Shown here: piece after piece, positions 7,978-17,029 of the stretch | Layout of the letters: each line of letters starts with the position of its first letter | Numbering within the stretch: the first letter of the stretch is position 1 | Origin: JAYODW01 sp038116745 | Lineage (GTDB): Bacteria > Pseudomonadota > Gammaproteobacteria > Ga0077536 | Direction of reading: 5' to 3' | Length of the DNA: 64,000 nucleotides | Assembly: GCA_038116745.1 (NCBI GenBank) | Contig: JAYODW010000006.1 | Span: 60,707 to 124,706, forward strand | Translations under genes and position numbers: made by a program | Notes under the pieces: generated by a model | Seen by the model: the letters and a program-made list of their open reading frames with translations, nothing else | Database searches by the model: none | What the model was told of the DNA's origin: nothing

Positions 7978-8026
7978 GGTCAGACCGCAGCGATCTGACC
8001 GACCTCCCGATAGAGGTAGGTCGGTC
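7978..8026 (+). terminator. two overlapping inverted repeats after sucD
   Basis: GGTCAGA (7978-7984) pairs with TCTGACC (7994-8000), and GACCGACCT (7997-8005) pairs perfectly with AGGTCGGTC (8018-8026). The two hairpins share GACC and are mutually exclusive. No U-run follows, only AAACG. They may terminate sucCD or be a REP-like palindromic element. The GGGGTCAGACC core resembles dispersed palindromes seen in some proteobacterial genomes. Confidence 0.5.
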
Positions 8027-8088
8027 AAACGACGCTAGACTCAGCTTGTCTGCTCACGAAACTCTCTGATAGCAGCGTCCCTTAGACC

Positions 8089-9729
8089 GTGTCCAATCAT
8101 CTGCTGCATATCTCTTTGGCACAGGGAAACTTCTGTGTCGGAGACATTTCCGGAAACCAGCAAAAAATCATCGAACTGGCTAAAGAAGCCGAAAGCGACC
8201 AGAACGCCGACGTCGTGATTTTCCCGGAGCTGGCCCTGACTGGATATCCACCTGAGGACCTGCTTTTTCGGCCGGGTTTCCACCGTCGAGTCGCGAAGGC
8301 TCTACAAAATGTGGCGAGCGAGCTGAGTTCGTTAAACGTCATTCTGGGCTACCCCGAGCTGCACGAGGGAAAGCTGTTCAATAGCGCCGCGCATTTTTTT
8401 CGAGGGCAGCGGGTCGTCAACTACAGAAAACAATTTCTTCCTAATTACGCAGTTTTCGACGAGAAACGCTACTTCCATCCTGGGGACTCTCCAACGATCA
8501 CCGAGGTCAACGGTTTCAAACTCGGCCTGACAATATGTGAGGACATCTGGAACCCATCGACAAGCGCTGAGGCGGCCAAAGCAGGAGCTGAGCTGCTCTG
8601 TAACCTGAACGCCTCGCCGTATCACCGCGGAAAATCTCGCCTGCGACATGAGGCGGTCAGCAGCGCGGCGCGAGCTGGCAACCTTCCGGTGCTGTATGTC
8701 AACTCTGTCGGTGGACAGGACGAGCTGGTCTTTGACGGCGGCTCGTTTTGCGTCGACTCGAATGGCTTGGTGACGGGACAGGGCGTCTTCTTTGAAGAAT
8801 CGGTTATCCCGGTCAAAGTGCAACGCGGTGCGGCCCGGATTTCTGTTGATAGCGGGTTCATCACTCCGCCAGATGATGACGCAGCGCTCTACAGCGCGCT
8901 TCTCCTTGGCATTCGCGACTACGTCAGTAAGAACGGGTTTCGAGGCTGCGTTCTGGGCACCTCGGGAGGCATTGATTCTGCGCTGGTCCTGGCTCTGGCA
9001 GTGGACGCTCTTGGTCCAGAGGCAGTTACAGCAGTCTCCATGCCCTCCCGCTACACCGCGGACATGAGCATTGAGGATGCTCGCGAACAGGCCCGCCGCC
9101 ACGGCTGTAGTTTCCATGTGGTGCCGATTGGGACGGCGTTCGAAGCGCTACAGCAAAGTCTCTCCCCTGCCCTCGCAGGCGTTGAGCAGGGCGTGACCGC
9201 AGAGAATCTTCAGGCCAGAGTCCGCGGCGTCATGCTAATGGCATTTTCGAATGCATCGGGCGCAATGGTCTTGGCCACTGGTAACAAAAGCGAAATGTCA
9301 GTCGGCTACGCCACCTTGTACGGCGACATGGCCGGCGGATTTGCGCCACTCAAAGACGTACCTAAAACTATGGTTTACAGGCTCGCCAGATGGCGTAACC
9401 AGCAAGCGCCGGTCATACCCGAGCGCATTCTCGAAAGGCCACCGACCGCAGAGCTTGCGCCGGGGCAGCAGGACTCGGACTCGCTACCGCCCTACGAGGT
9501 GCTGGACCCTATTCTGGAACGGTACATTGAGGCAGATAAAACCCCCCAGGAAATTGCGGCAGACGGTTTTGACCTCTCTGTTGTACGCAGGGTCGCTGCG
9601 ATGGTCGATCGCAATGAATATAAGCGTCGCCAAGCTGCCCCTGGCGTGAGGGTCTCAGAAAGGGCGTTTGGTCGCGACAGACGCTATCCGATCACTTCTC
9701 GCTATAACGAACAGGAGCCCACCATCTAG
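8089..9729 (+). CDS. nadE: glutamine-dependent NAD+ synthetase
   Basis: The enzyme amidates nicotinate adenine dinucleotide to NAD+ using glutamine. The N-terminal nitrilase-like glutaminase has its catalytic triad at Glu47 (PELALTGYPPEDL), Lys114 (RKQFLPNY) and Cys150 (TICEDIW). The C-terminal synthetase has the PP-loop SGGIDS (292-297) and the substrate motif ATGNKSEMSVGYATLYGD. The 546 residues match the bacterial two-domain form. Translation starts at a GTG. The gene stands alone and converges on bamD. Confidence 0.96.
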   Translation: MSNHLLHISLAQGNFCVGDISGNQQKIIELAKEAESDQNADVVIFPELALTGYPPEDLLFRPGFHRRVAKALQNVASELSSLNVILGYPELHEGKLFNSAAHFFRGQRVVNYRKQFLPNYAVFDEKRYFHPGDSPTITEVNGFKLGLTICEDIWNPSTSAEAAKAGAELLCNLNASPYHRGKSRLRHEAVSSAARAGNLPVLYVNSVGGQDELVFDGGSFCVDSNGLVTGQGVFFEESVIPVKVQRGAARISVDSGFITPPDDDAALYSALLLGIRDYVSKNGFRGCVLGTSGGIDSALVLALAVDALGPEAVTAVSMPSRYTADMSIEDAREQARRHGCSFHVVPIGTAFEALQQSLSPALAGVEQGVTAENLQARVRGVMLMAFSNASGAMVLATGNKSEMSVGYATLYGDMAGGFAPLKDVPKTMVYRLARWRNQQAPVIPERILERPPTAELAPGQQDSDSLPPYEVLDPILERYIEADKTPQEIAADGFDLSVVRRVAAMVDRNEYKRRQAAPGVRVSERAFGRDRRYPITSRYNEQEPTI

Positions 9730-9785
9730 CTCAACGGTGTAGCTTCACGCATTTCTACCATCTCTCACGAGCCGCGTATCCGGCT

Positions 9786-10604
9786 TTATCGCACGACGGT
9801 CTGCCTGACTTCCTCCAGACCGGGATGGTTGGGATAGTTCAACTCCAGCACTCGCGTCGCGTCTGCGGCGAGATCATCCAGCTCTAACACTTTGTAGCAC
9901 TTGGCTAGCAGCACAAGCGCCTCGGGCATCGCCGGAGCTTGCTGGTAGTTCTCGACCACGTACCTTGCGCGATTAGCTGCGGCAACGAAGGCCCCGCGAC
10001 GCATATAGTAGTTGGTCACGTTGACCTCATGCTGCGCCAGGATATTTCGCAGATGACGCATCCGCAGCTGCGCATCGTCGACGTAAATGCTGTCGGGGAA
10101 ACGTTTGATGAGCTCACTGAAGTCATTAAAGGACTGCAGCGATGCGCCCGGGTCCCGCTGAGAGGGATCCGTCGGCAGAAAGCGCTCGGCAAGGCCGTAC
10201 TGACGTCCAAAATTGACCAGTCCTCGCAAGTAGAACGCATATGCCATGTGCGCGTGCGAGGGATAGAGCTTGATGAATCGGTCTACGGTCGCAATGGCCT
10301 GGGCAGGATCGTCCGTCCTGTAGTAGCAATACGCCAGCTCGAGCTGCGCCTGCTGGGTATAAATTCCGAAAGGATAGCGCGACTGCAGCTTTTCATAGTA
10401 GTCAATAGCACCCACACAGGAGCCGGAATCAAGCCGGTCCTTCGCCGCATGGTAGAGTTTCTCCTCCGGCCAGTTAGAGCTCTCGCGATCGCGATCCGTT
10501 TCGCTCTGAAAATAGCCACACCCCGTGAGAAGCATCGCGGTAGCCATGACAGCTATCAGAGTGGCCCGTGGGCGCCCTGGAGTGTTAGATATCAATGAAA
10601 CCAC
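9786..10604 (-). CDS. bamD: outer-membrane assembly lipoprotein BamD
   Basis: BamD is the essential lipoprotein of the BAM complex that folds outer-membrane beta-barrel proteins. It has a signal peptide with lipobox LLTGC (lipidated Cys at about residue 29), then TPR repeats typical of BamD (LYHAAKDRLDSGSCVGAIDY, YPFGIYTQQAQLELAY, CYYRTDDPAQAI). Length is about 272 residues. The start is uncertain. The GTG at 10604 gives the longest form, but a TTG at 10595 has a better-placed AGGTGG five bases upstream. The gene is divergent from rluD, the usual neighbour in gammaproteobacteria. Confidence 0.95.
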   Translation of the reverse strand: MVSLISNTPGRPRATLIAVMATAMLLTGCGYFQSETDRDRESSNWPEEKLYHAAKDRLDSGSCVGAIDYYEKLQSRYPFGIYTQQAQLELAYCYYRTDDPAQAIATVDRFIKLYPSHAHMAYAFYLRGLVNFGRQYGLAERFLPTDPSQRDPGASLQSFNDFSELIKRFPDSIYVDDAQLRMRHLRNILAQHEVNVTNYYMRRGAFVAAANRARYVVENYQQAPAMPEALVLLAKCYKVLELDDLAADATRVLELNYPNHPGLEEVRQTVVR

Positions 10605-10745
10605 CTATGTCTCTGAAAGCTGCCACCGATGGCCGTCGCATTCTAGAGCGCAGGAAACAACCCACGCAATGCAGACCGCTCCCGAATCCCGAGAACTCTC
10701 TGCTTCGTTTCCTAAGATAAGAGAGTAGCGCTGAGGTCGGTTTCC

Positions 10746-11717
10746 GTGGAGAAAGAAAAGGCTGTGGACCGGGGTGCCGAGCTCGTCACCATTCCATCAG
10801 AATTGGAAGGTTCGAGGCTGGACTTCGCGCTCGCGAAGCTACTCGAACCATATTCCCGCGCGATGTTGAAACACGCTGTCGAAAGCGGGGGCATCCTGCT
10901 CAACGGCGTCTCGGTGAAGGCTCGCACTATCGTCCATACTGGCGACCAGGTAACCGTTGAGATCAGACCCCGCCCTGAAACCTCAGCTGTCGCGCAACCC
11001 GTCGCGTATGACGTTGTCTGGTCTGAGCAGGATTTTATTGTAGTCAACAAGCCTCCAGGCATCGTTGTACATCCGGGCGCCGGCAATCCGGATCACACCC
11101 TGGTCAACGGATTGCTGGCCGCTTTCCCCGAGCTCTCCTCCCTGCCGCGTGCCGGACTTGTCCACCGGATCGACAAAGACACCTCGGGCTTACTCCTGGT
11201 AGCCCGACACATCGACAGCTACGAAAGACTCGTGAAAATGATGGCATCACGCGCCATTTCGCGTACGTATGACGCGCTGGTTCACGGGCAGCTGGTGACA
11301 AGTGGTTCCGTCAATCAGCCTATCGGCCGCGACCACCGTCTACGTACTCGTATGCGCGTTACAGCAGGAGGGCGACCAGCCGTGACTCACTACTATGTGA
11401 AAGAACGTTACCCGGCTCAAACGCTCCTGGAAGTTCACCTCGAAACAGGCCGCACACATCAGATCCGAGTTCACATGTCATGGCTCGGTCACCCCTTAGT
11501 CGGAGACCCGACCTACGGACAGAATCGACGAAAAGGCGTTCTCCGGAGAAATGACGCGCCGAACGTGCAGCTCGCCAACTTTTCGCGTCAAGCGCTGCAC
11601 GCCGCCAGGCTACAGTTCGATCATCCTCGCTTGGGTGAAACGGTCGCCTTCGAAGCGCCGCCGCCAAACGACATGAGGGAGCTGCTGGACACCCTGCGCA
11701 GCCAGGCTCTCCGATGA
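10746..11717 (+). CDS. rluD: 23S rRNA pseudouridine synthase RluD
   Basis: RluD makes the pseudouridines of 23S rRNA helix 69 (positions 1911, 1915 and 1917 in E. coli). An S4-like RNA-binding domain (about 20-85) precedes the catalytic domain, with catalytic Asp143 in HRIDKDTSG and the C-terminal signature RTHQIRVHMSWLGHPLVGD. The 323 residues fit. It starts at GTG and overlaps pgeF by 4 nt. Divergent bamD and downstream pgeF and clpB match the conserved gammaproteobacterial order. Confidence 0.95.
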   Translation: MEKEKAVDRGAELVTIPSELEGSRLDFALAKLLEPYSRAMLKHAVESGGILLNGVSVKARTIVHTGDQVTVEIRPRPETSAVAQPVAYDVVWSEQDFIVVNKPPGIVVHPGAGNPDHTLVNGLLAAFPELSSLPRAGLVHRIDKDTSGLLLVARHIDSYERLVKMMASRAISRTYDALVHGQLVTSGSVNQPIGRDHRLRTRMRVTAGGRPAVTHYYVKERYPAQTLLEVHLETGRTHQIRVHMSWLGHPLVGDPTYGQNRRKGVLRRNDAPNVQLANFSRQALHAARLQFDHPRLGETVAFEAPPPNDMRELLDTLRSQALR

Positions 11718-12541
11718 ACCGAGAGGCGGCCGTGTCGACGCTGGGATTAATCCACCCGCAATGGGGCGCTCCACCGCATGTGAAATCCCTTTTCACGACG
11801 CGGGTCGGGGGCAACAGCCACGGCCCGTTCAGCAGCCTGAATCTCGCTACGCACGTTGGCGACGAACTTTCAGCGGTTAAAGCCAACCGAGGAAAGTTAC
11901 AGAGCGCAGCTGGCAGACATGTTCGAGCACACTGGCTTGACCAAGTTCACGGAAACCGTGTTGCTCGTATCAATTCACCAGGAGACGAAACAGTCGCGGA
12001 TGCAGCCACCACCAGGGTCCCATTCGTCGCTTGCTCCGTTCTCGTCGCGGACTGCTGCCCCATTCTCTTGACCGATATTTACGGATCTCAGATAGCCGCA
12101 GCGCACGCCGGCTGGCGTGGGCTTCACGCCGGAATAGTGCCCAATACAGTCGCCAGTTTTGCTTCGCCGGCAAATCAGATTTTGGCCTGGGTTGGGCCTT
12201 GTATCGGCCTCCACGCCTACACCGTAGATGCCAAGCTACAGGAGCATTTCCGACGCACGATGCCGGGCAGCATGAGATTTTTTCACGAGATCGGCGGCCT
12301 GTTGCACATGGATCTGCGCGGGTTATGCGTGCAACAGCTGTACGACTCGGGGGTGACAAGAATTTTTTATAGTGAAATCTGCGTTTTCTCGGATCAATCG
12401 CTTTTTTTCTCCTACCGCAGAGATGGTTCCACGGGAAGAATGGCTGCCATGATTTGGCTTGAGCCCCGAAAAAGCATCTACCCAACCCTGCCACACAACT
12501 TGATTTCCATGCCGCCGCCCTCATTTCAACGACAGAACTAG
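11714..12541 (+). CDS. pgeF: peptidoglycan editing factor PgeF (YfiH/laccase-domain)
   Basis: This is a zinc hydrolase of the DUF152/YfiH family, reported to remove mis-incorporated residues from peptidoglycan precursors. The metal ligands are visible: His79 (DQVHG), Cys114 (VADCC) and His131 (AAHAGWRG). The GPCIG motif is also present. It overlaps the rluD stop by 4 nt. After the normal C-terminal segment (RMAAMIWL) there is a tail of about 26 residues rich in Pro and polar residues that the family usually lacks. The tail may simply reflect loss of the original stop. Confidence 0.9.
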   Translation: MNREAAVSTLGLIHPQWGAPPHVKSLFTTRVGGNSHGPFSSLNLATHVGDELSAVKANRGKLQSAAGRHVRAHWLDQVHGNRVARINSPGDETVADAATTRVPFVACSVLVADCCPILLTDIYGSQIAAAHAGWRGLHAGIVPNTVASFASPANQILAWVGPCIGLHAYTVDAKLQEHFRRTMPGSMRFFHEIGGLLHMDLRGLCVQQLYDSGVTRIFYSEICVFSDQSLFFSYRRDGSTGRMAAMIWLEPRKSIYPTLPHNLISMPPPSFQRQN

Positions 12542-12562
12542 AGAAATTTGAGGCGACTAGCG

Positions 12563-15154
12563 ATGCGCGCAGACAAAATGACCCACAAATTCCAACAGGC
12601 CCTGAGCGAAGCTCAGAGCCTCGCGATCGGACAAGACAATCAGTTTGTCGAGCCCACACACCTCATGCTTTCTCTGCTGGACCAAGAAGGCGGCAGCACT
12701 CGTACCATCCTTCGCTCGGCAGGAGCCGACGTTGCCGGACTTAGGGGCGCCTTGTCGCAGCGTCTCAACGGTCTACCAAAGGTGTCAGGCGCCCCGGGAG
12801 AAGTTCATCCATCAAATGGGCTGATCAAGCTGCTGAATCTGTGCGACAAAATTTCCCAGGAGCGAAAAGACGACTTCATCGCCAGCGAGCTATATCTGCT
12901 GGCCGCATTCGCTGAGCAAGGTGAGCTGCACAAGTTACTCACGCAGCATGGTGCCCAAGAATCTGCCGTCACTAACGTCATCGATTCTTTACGCTCCGGA
13001 GAGCGGGTGACCGACCCCAATGCAGAGGAGAATCGTCAGGCGCTCGAGAAATTCACAGTTGATCTGACGGCGCGCGCGGAGCGGGGAAAACTTGACCCTG
13101 TCATCGGCAGGGACGAAGAAATTCGGCGAACGATCCAGGTGCTTCAACGACGGACCAAGAACAATCCCGTCCTCATCGGTGAGCCCGGCGTCGGTAAGAC
13201 TGCGATCGTAGAAGGTCTCGCGCAGCGCATCGTGAATGGCGAAGTACCGGAAGGACTCAAGCGCAGGCGCGTGCTGTCCCTCGATATGGGTTCACTGATT
13301 GCTGGCGCGAAGTTTCGCGGCGAGTTCGAAGAGCGTCTGAAGGCAGTCCTTAACGACCTTTCGAAGCAGGAAGGGCAGGTCATTCTTTTTATCGACGAGC
13401 TTCACACCATGGTCGGCGCAGGTAAAGCCGAGGGCGCTATGGACGCGGGCAATATGCTTAAACCTGCCCTCGCGCGCGGCGAACTGCACTGCATCGGCGC
13501 CACAACACTGGATGAATATCGTCAGTATGTCGAGAAAGACGCCGCTTTAGAACGCAGGTTCCAGAAAGTAACCGTCGGGGAACCGAATATTGAGGACACC
13601 GTGGCGATTCTCAGGGGTTTAAAGGAACGCTACGCGCTTCATCACGGCGTGGAAATCACAGACCCCGCGATTATTGCGGCCACCAATCTCTCTCACCGCT
13701 ACATAACCGATCGCCAGCTGCCGGATAAAGCAATCGATCTTATTGACGAGGCAGCAAGCCGCATCAGCATTGAAATCGATTCCAAGCCTGAGGTGATGGA
13801 CCGCCTCGAGCGTAAGGTCATACAGCTAAAAATCGAGCGCGAGGCGCTTGGAAAAGAGAAAGACGAAAGCTCGCGGAAACGTCTGCAGGATTTACAGAAT
13901 CAGATAACGGCGTTAGAGAAAGAATTCGCAGACCTTGAAGAAGTCTGGAAAACCGAGAAAGCAGCTCTGGCCGGCACACACAACCTGCAATCTGCCCTTG
14001 AAAAAGCAAGATTGGATTTCGAAAGCGCGCGCAGGGCTGGCGACCTCAATCGGATGTCCGAGCTCCAGTACGGCGTTATCCCCGAACTCGAAAAACAACT
14101 TGGTGCTGCGTCAAATCAAGAAAACACACCACAGCAGCTTCTAAGAAACCGCGTCACGGCTGAGGAGGTTGCCGAGGTCGTCTCCAAGTGGACGGGCATC
14201 CCTGTTTCAAAAATGCTGGAGGGCGAACGGGATAAGCTCATTCGTATGGAAGAATCACTGCATGATCGAGTCGTCGGACAGGAAGAGGCCGTGTCAGCCG
14301 TTGCGCGCGCAATTCGACGCGCGCGCGCCGGGCTCTCCGATCCGGCTCGACCGAATGGCTCGTTTCTTTTTCTCGGCCCAACGGGGGTCGGTAAAACCGA
14401 GCTCTGTAAGGCCTTGGCTGAATTTCTTTTTGATACCGAAGAGGCTCTGGTTCGGATCGATATGTCCGAGTACATGGAAAAGCACGCAGTTGCGCGCCTT
14501 ATCGGGGCGCCGCCTGGTTACGTCGGATACGAAGAGGGTGGTCACCTGACAGAAGCGGTGCGCCGCAAACCCTACTCAGTGCTGCTACTTGATGAAGTTG
14601 AGAAAGCGCACCCCGACGTGTTCAACATTCTGCTTCAGGTACTGGACGACGGCCGGCTTACCGATGGCCATGGACGCACGGTAGATTTCAGGAATACGGT
14701 TGTAGTAATGACCTCAAATCTGGGCTCTGATGTGATTCAGAGCATGAGTAGCTCGGACCAATATGCGACCATGAAAGACGCCGTTATGCAGGTCGTTACA
14801 AGCCATTTCCGCCCAGAATTCATAAACCGGATTGACGACGTCGTCGTGTTCCACGGTCTCCTGCAGGAGCAGATCCGCGCTATAGCTGAAGTCCAAATTC
14901 AGCGGCTGCGCAGCCGCCTAGCAGAGCAGGATCTCCAGCTGGAGATCTCCCTGGGCGCTCTGGACAAACTCGGCAGCGCGGGATTTGACCCGGTATACGG
15001 TGCCAGACCACTCAAACGGGCGATCCAGAACCTGCTGGAATCACCGCTAGCCGACGGCATCTTGAAAGGCGAATACGCAAGCGGAGACGTCGTCCTAGTG
15101 GACTGCAATGATTCGGGCCTTGTGCTGGACCGACGCAGTCCCGAAGCAACCTGA
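12563..15154 (+). CDS. clpB: ATP-dependent disaggregase ClpB
   Basis: ClpB is the Hsp104-type AAA+ chaperone that works with DnaK to recover aggregated proteins. The order is an N-domain (MRADKMTHKFQQALSEAQSL), AAA1 with Walker A GEPGVGKT, Walker B VILFIDELHT and pore loop AGAKFRGEFEERLK, then the long coiled-coil middle domain (about 400-530). AAA2 follows with GPTGVGKT, the pore segment APPGYVGYEEGG and sensor/arginine-finger region. The 863 residues are full length. I chose the ATG at 12563 because it matches the family N-terminus. A TTG 15 nt upstream is less likely. No sigma-32 promoter was identified with confidence. Confidence 0.97.
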   Translation: MRADKMTHKFQQALSEAQSLAIGQDNQFVEPTHLMLSLLDQEGGSTRTILRSAGADVAGLRGALSQRLNGLPKVSGAPGEVHPSNGLIKLLNLCDKISQERKDDFIASELYLLAAFAEQGELHKLLTQHGAQESAVTNVIDSLRSGERVTDPNAEENRQALEKFTVDLTARAERGKLDPVIGRDEEIRRTIQVLQRRTKNNPVLIGEPGVGKTAIVEGLAQRIVNGEVPEGLKRRRVLSLDMGSLIAGAKFRGEFEERLKAVLNDLSKQEGQVILFIDELHTMVGAGKAEGAMDAGNMLKPALARGELHCIGATTLDEYRQYVEKDAALERRFQKVTVGEPNIEDTVAILRGLKERYALHHGVEITDPAIIAATNLSHRYITDRQLPDKAIDLIDEAASRISIEIDSKPEVMDRLERKVIQLKIEREALGKEKDESSRKRLQDLQNQITALEKEFADLEEVWKTEKAALAGTHNLQSALEKARLDFESARRAGDLNRMSELQYGVIPELEKQLGAASNQENTPQQLLRNRVTAEEVAEVVSKWTGIPVSKMLEGERDKLIRMEESLHDRVVGQEEAVSAVARAIRRARAGLSDPARPNGSFLFLGPTGVGKTELCKALAEFLFDTEEALVRIDMSEYMEKHAVARLIGAPPGYVGYEEGGHLTEAVRRKPYSVLLLDEVEKAHPDVFNILLQVLDDGRLTDGHGRTVDFRNTVVVMTSNLGSDVIQSMSSSDQYATMKDAVMQVVTSHFRPEFINRIDDVVVFHGLLQEQIRAIAEVQIQRLRSRLAEQDLQLEISLGALDKLGSAGFDPVYGARPLKRAIQNLLESPLADGILKGEYASGDVVLVDCNDSGLVLDRRSPEAT

Positions 15155-15302
15155 TCGTCCTGTTAAACCCGGGCTAGATCGCACCACACTGCCCTCGGCC
15201 CGGTCTCCGACGCAGATAGAATACGCCTCCCAGGTAGCTATTCTTGGGGGTTTCCTCTACCATTTTTTTAAAAGTTTCCCTCCATTTTCAGGACAGTAAG
15301 CG

Positions 15303-17027
15303 ATGGCTGTATCGACTAACCGAGTGCACCTGAGTGGGTTGGCGCGCAGACTTGTAGCTGATGGCCTCCTCGATGAGCAGGCGGCTGGGGATGCGTTTCA
15401 AGAGGCTCTTAAGAAAAAGGTCTCTTTCGTCCGCTATCTTGTTGACAGCAATCTCGCAGAAGGCAAAGCGATAGCGCACTCGGCATCTGCCGAATTCGGC
15501 GCTCCGTTAGTCGATATCAACGTGGTCGAGATCGATAAGGACATCGTTAAGTTAGTCAATCAGGACCTTTTACTAAAACACGGCGCGCTTCCCCTGTACA
15601 AACGCGGCTCTCGCGTATTTATAGGCATGGCAGATCCTACCAATCTGCAAGCGCTGGACGAGATCAAATTCAATATCGGCAGCGGGTCCGCTGAAGCCGT
15701 CGTTGTCGAATGGGGCGCTCTTTCAAAAGCTATAGATCGCGCGATTGAGGCAGCGGATAGCACACTTGCGAGCATCGGGGACGACGGCGGTCTGGAAGAT
15801 TTCGATGACGTCGACGTCGCAGGAGAGCAGGAAGAGCAGGATCAAGGAACCGAAATAGACGATGCACCGGTCGTCAGGTTCGTCAATAAATGTCTGCTCG
15901 ACGCAATTAAACGCGGCGCTTCCGATCTGCATTTTGAGCCTTACGAAAAGGTATACCGAGTACGATTCCGCATCGATGGTGTGCTGCAGGAAGTGTCGCG
16001 CCCTCCTCTCGCGTTAGCTGGCAAGATCGCGGCTAGAATCAAAGTCATGTCGCGCTTGGATGTTTCCGAACGCCGAGTACCGCAAGACGGTCGGATCAAG
16101 CTCAAGCTATCAAAAACCAAAGCTATCGATTTTCGGGTAAGCACATGTCCGACCCTTTTTGGCGAAAAGGCTGTTTTGCGAATTCTTGACTCCGACGCCG
16201 CCAAACTTCAAATCGACCAGCTCGGGTATGAGGAGTTTCAAAAAGACCTCTTTCTGAAAAACCTGCATAAACCTTATGGGATGTTTCTAGTCACGGGCCC
16301 GACTGGTAGCGGAAAAACCGTTTCGCTTTATTCAGGGATAAACGTACTTAACAAAGACGATGTCAATATCTCCACTGCTGAGGATCCTGTCGAAATTAAT
16401 CTTCCCGGCGTCAATCAGGTCCAGGTCGACGAACGAACCGGCATGACTTTCCCCAAAGCGCTCAAGGCGTTTCTCAGACAGGACCCGGATATCATTCTGG
16501 TCGGAGAGATTCGGGATCTCGAAACCGGATCGATAGCGGTCAAGGCTGCGCAGACCGGACACATGGTCATGTCTACCCTGCATACCAATGACGGGCCCCA
16601 GACACTCACACGCCTTCAGGACATGGGAATACAGGCCTTCGCAGTTGCGACTACGATCAATCTGATCACTGGGCAAAGGCTGTGCCGCAGACTCCACCCG
16701 GATTATCGAGTGCCGCTGGATATCCCCAAAGATGCCCTGCTGGAGGAGGGTTTTCCAGACGACTGGGTCGAGCAGGGGATCAACGTGTACGGCCCCGGCG
16801 ATGGCGGGGAGGACTGCCCGAGCGGTTATAAAGGGCGGGCAGGAATCTACCAGGTCATGCCAATATCCGACGCCATGAAACGCCTGATCATAGAGGGAGC
16901 GAACGCCGTTACGCTTTCCGATCAGGCGCTTTCTGAGGGGATCTGGGACATTAGACGTTCCGGTTTAGCTAAGGTACGCGCGGGAGTGACTAGCCTCGCC
17001 GAGGTCAACAGAGTAACGGTGGACTAA
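15303..17027 (+). CDS. pilB: type IV pilus extension ATPase PilB
   Basis: PilB is the cytoplasmic hexameric motor that drives pilin polymerisation. The N-terminal T2SSE domain (about 1-160) is followed by the ATPase core with Walker A GPTGSGKT (Lys338), the Asp box, Walker B DPDIILVGEIRD and the His box (MSTLHTNDGPQT). The 574 residues are normal. The zinc-binding tetracysteine region is degenerate: only RLCRRLH and GEDCPSGYKGR each retain one cysteine of the usual CxxC pairs. The gene is first in pilBCD-coaE-zapD and ends 2 nt before pilC. Confidence 0.96.
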   Translation: MAVSTNRVHLSGLARRLVADGLLDEQAAGDAFQEALKKKVSFVRYLVDSNLAEGKAIAHSASAEFGAPLVDINVVEIDKDIVKLVNQDLLLKHGALPLYKRGSRVFIGMADPTNLQALDEIKFNIGSGSAEAVVVEWGALSKAIDRAIEAADSTLASIGDDGGLEDFDDVDVAGEQEEQDQGTEIDDAPVVRFVNKCLLDAIKRGASDLHFEPYEKVYRVRFRIDGVLQEVSRPPLALAGKIAARIKVMSRLDVSERRVPQDGRIKLKLSKTKAIDFRVSTCPTLFGEKAVLRILDSDAAKLQIDQLGYEEFQKDLFLKNLHKPYGMFLVTGPTGSGKTVSLYSGINVLNKDDVNISTAEDPVEINLPGVNQVQVDERTGMTFPKALKAFLRQDPDIILVGEIRDLETGSIAVKAAQTGHMVMSTLHTNDGPQTLTRLQDMGIQAFAVATTINLITGQRLCRRLHPDYRVPLDIPKDALLEEGFPDDWVEQGINVYGPGDGGEDCPSGYKGRAGIYQVMPISDAMKRLIIEGANAVTLSDQALSEGIWDIRRSGLAKVRAGVTSLAEVNRVTVD

Positions 17028-17029
17028 CC

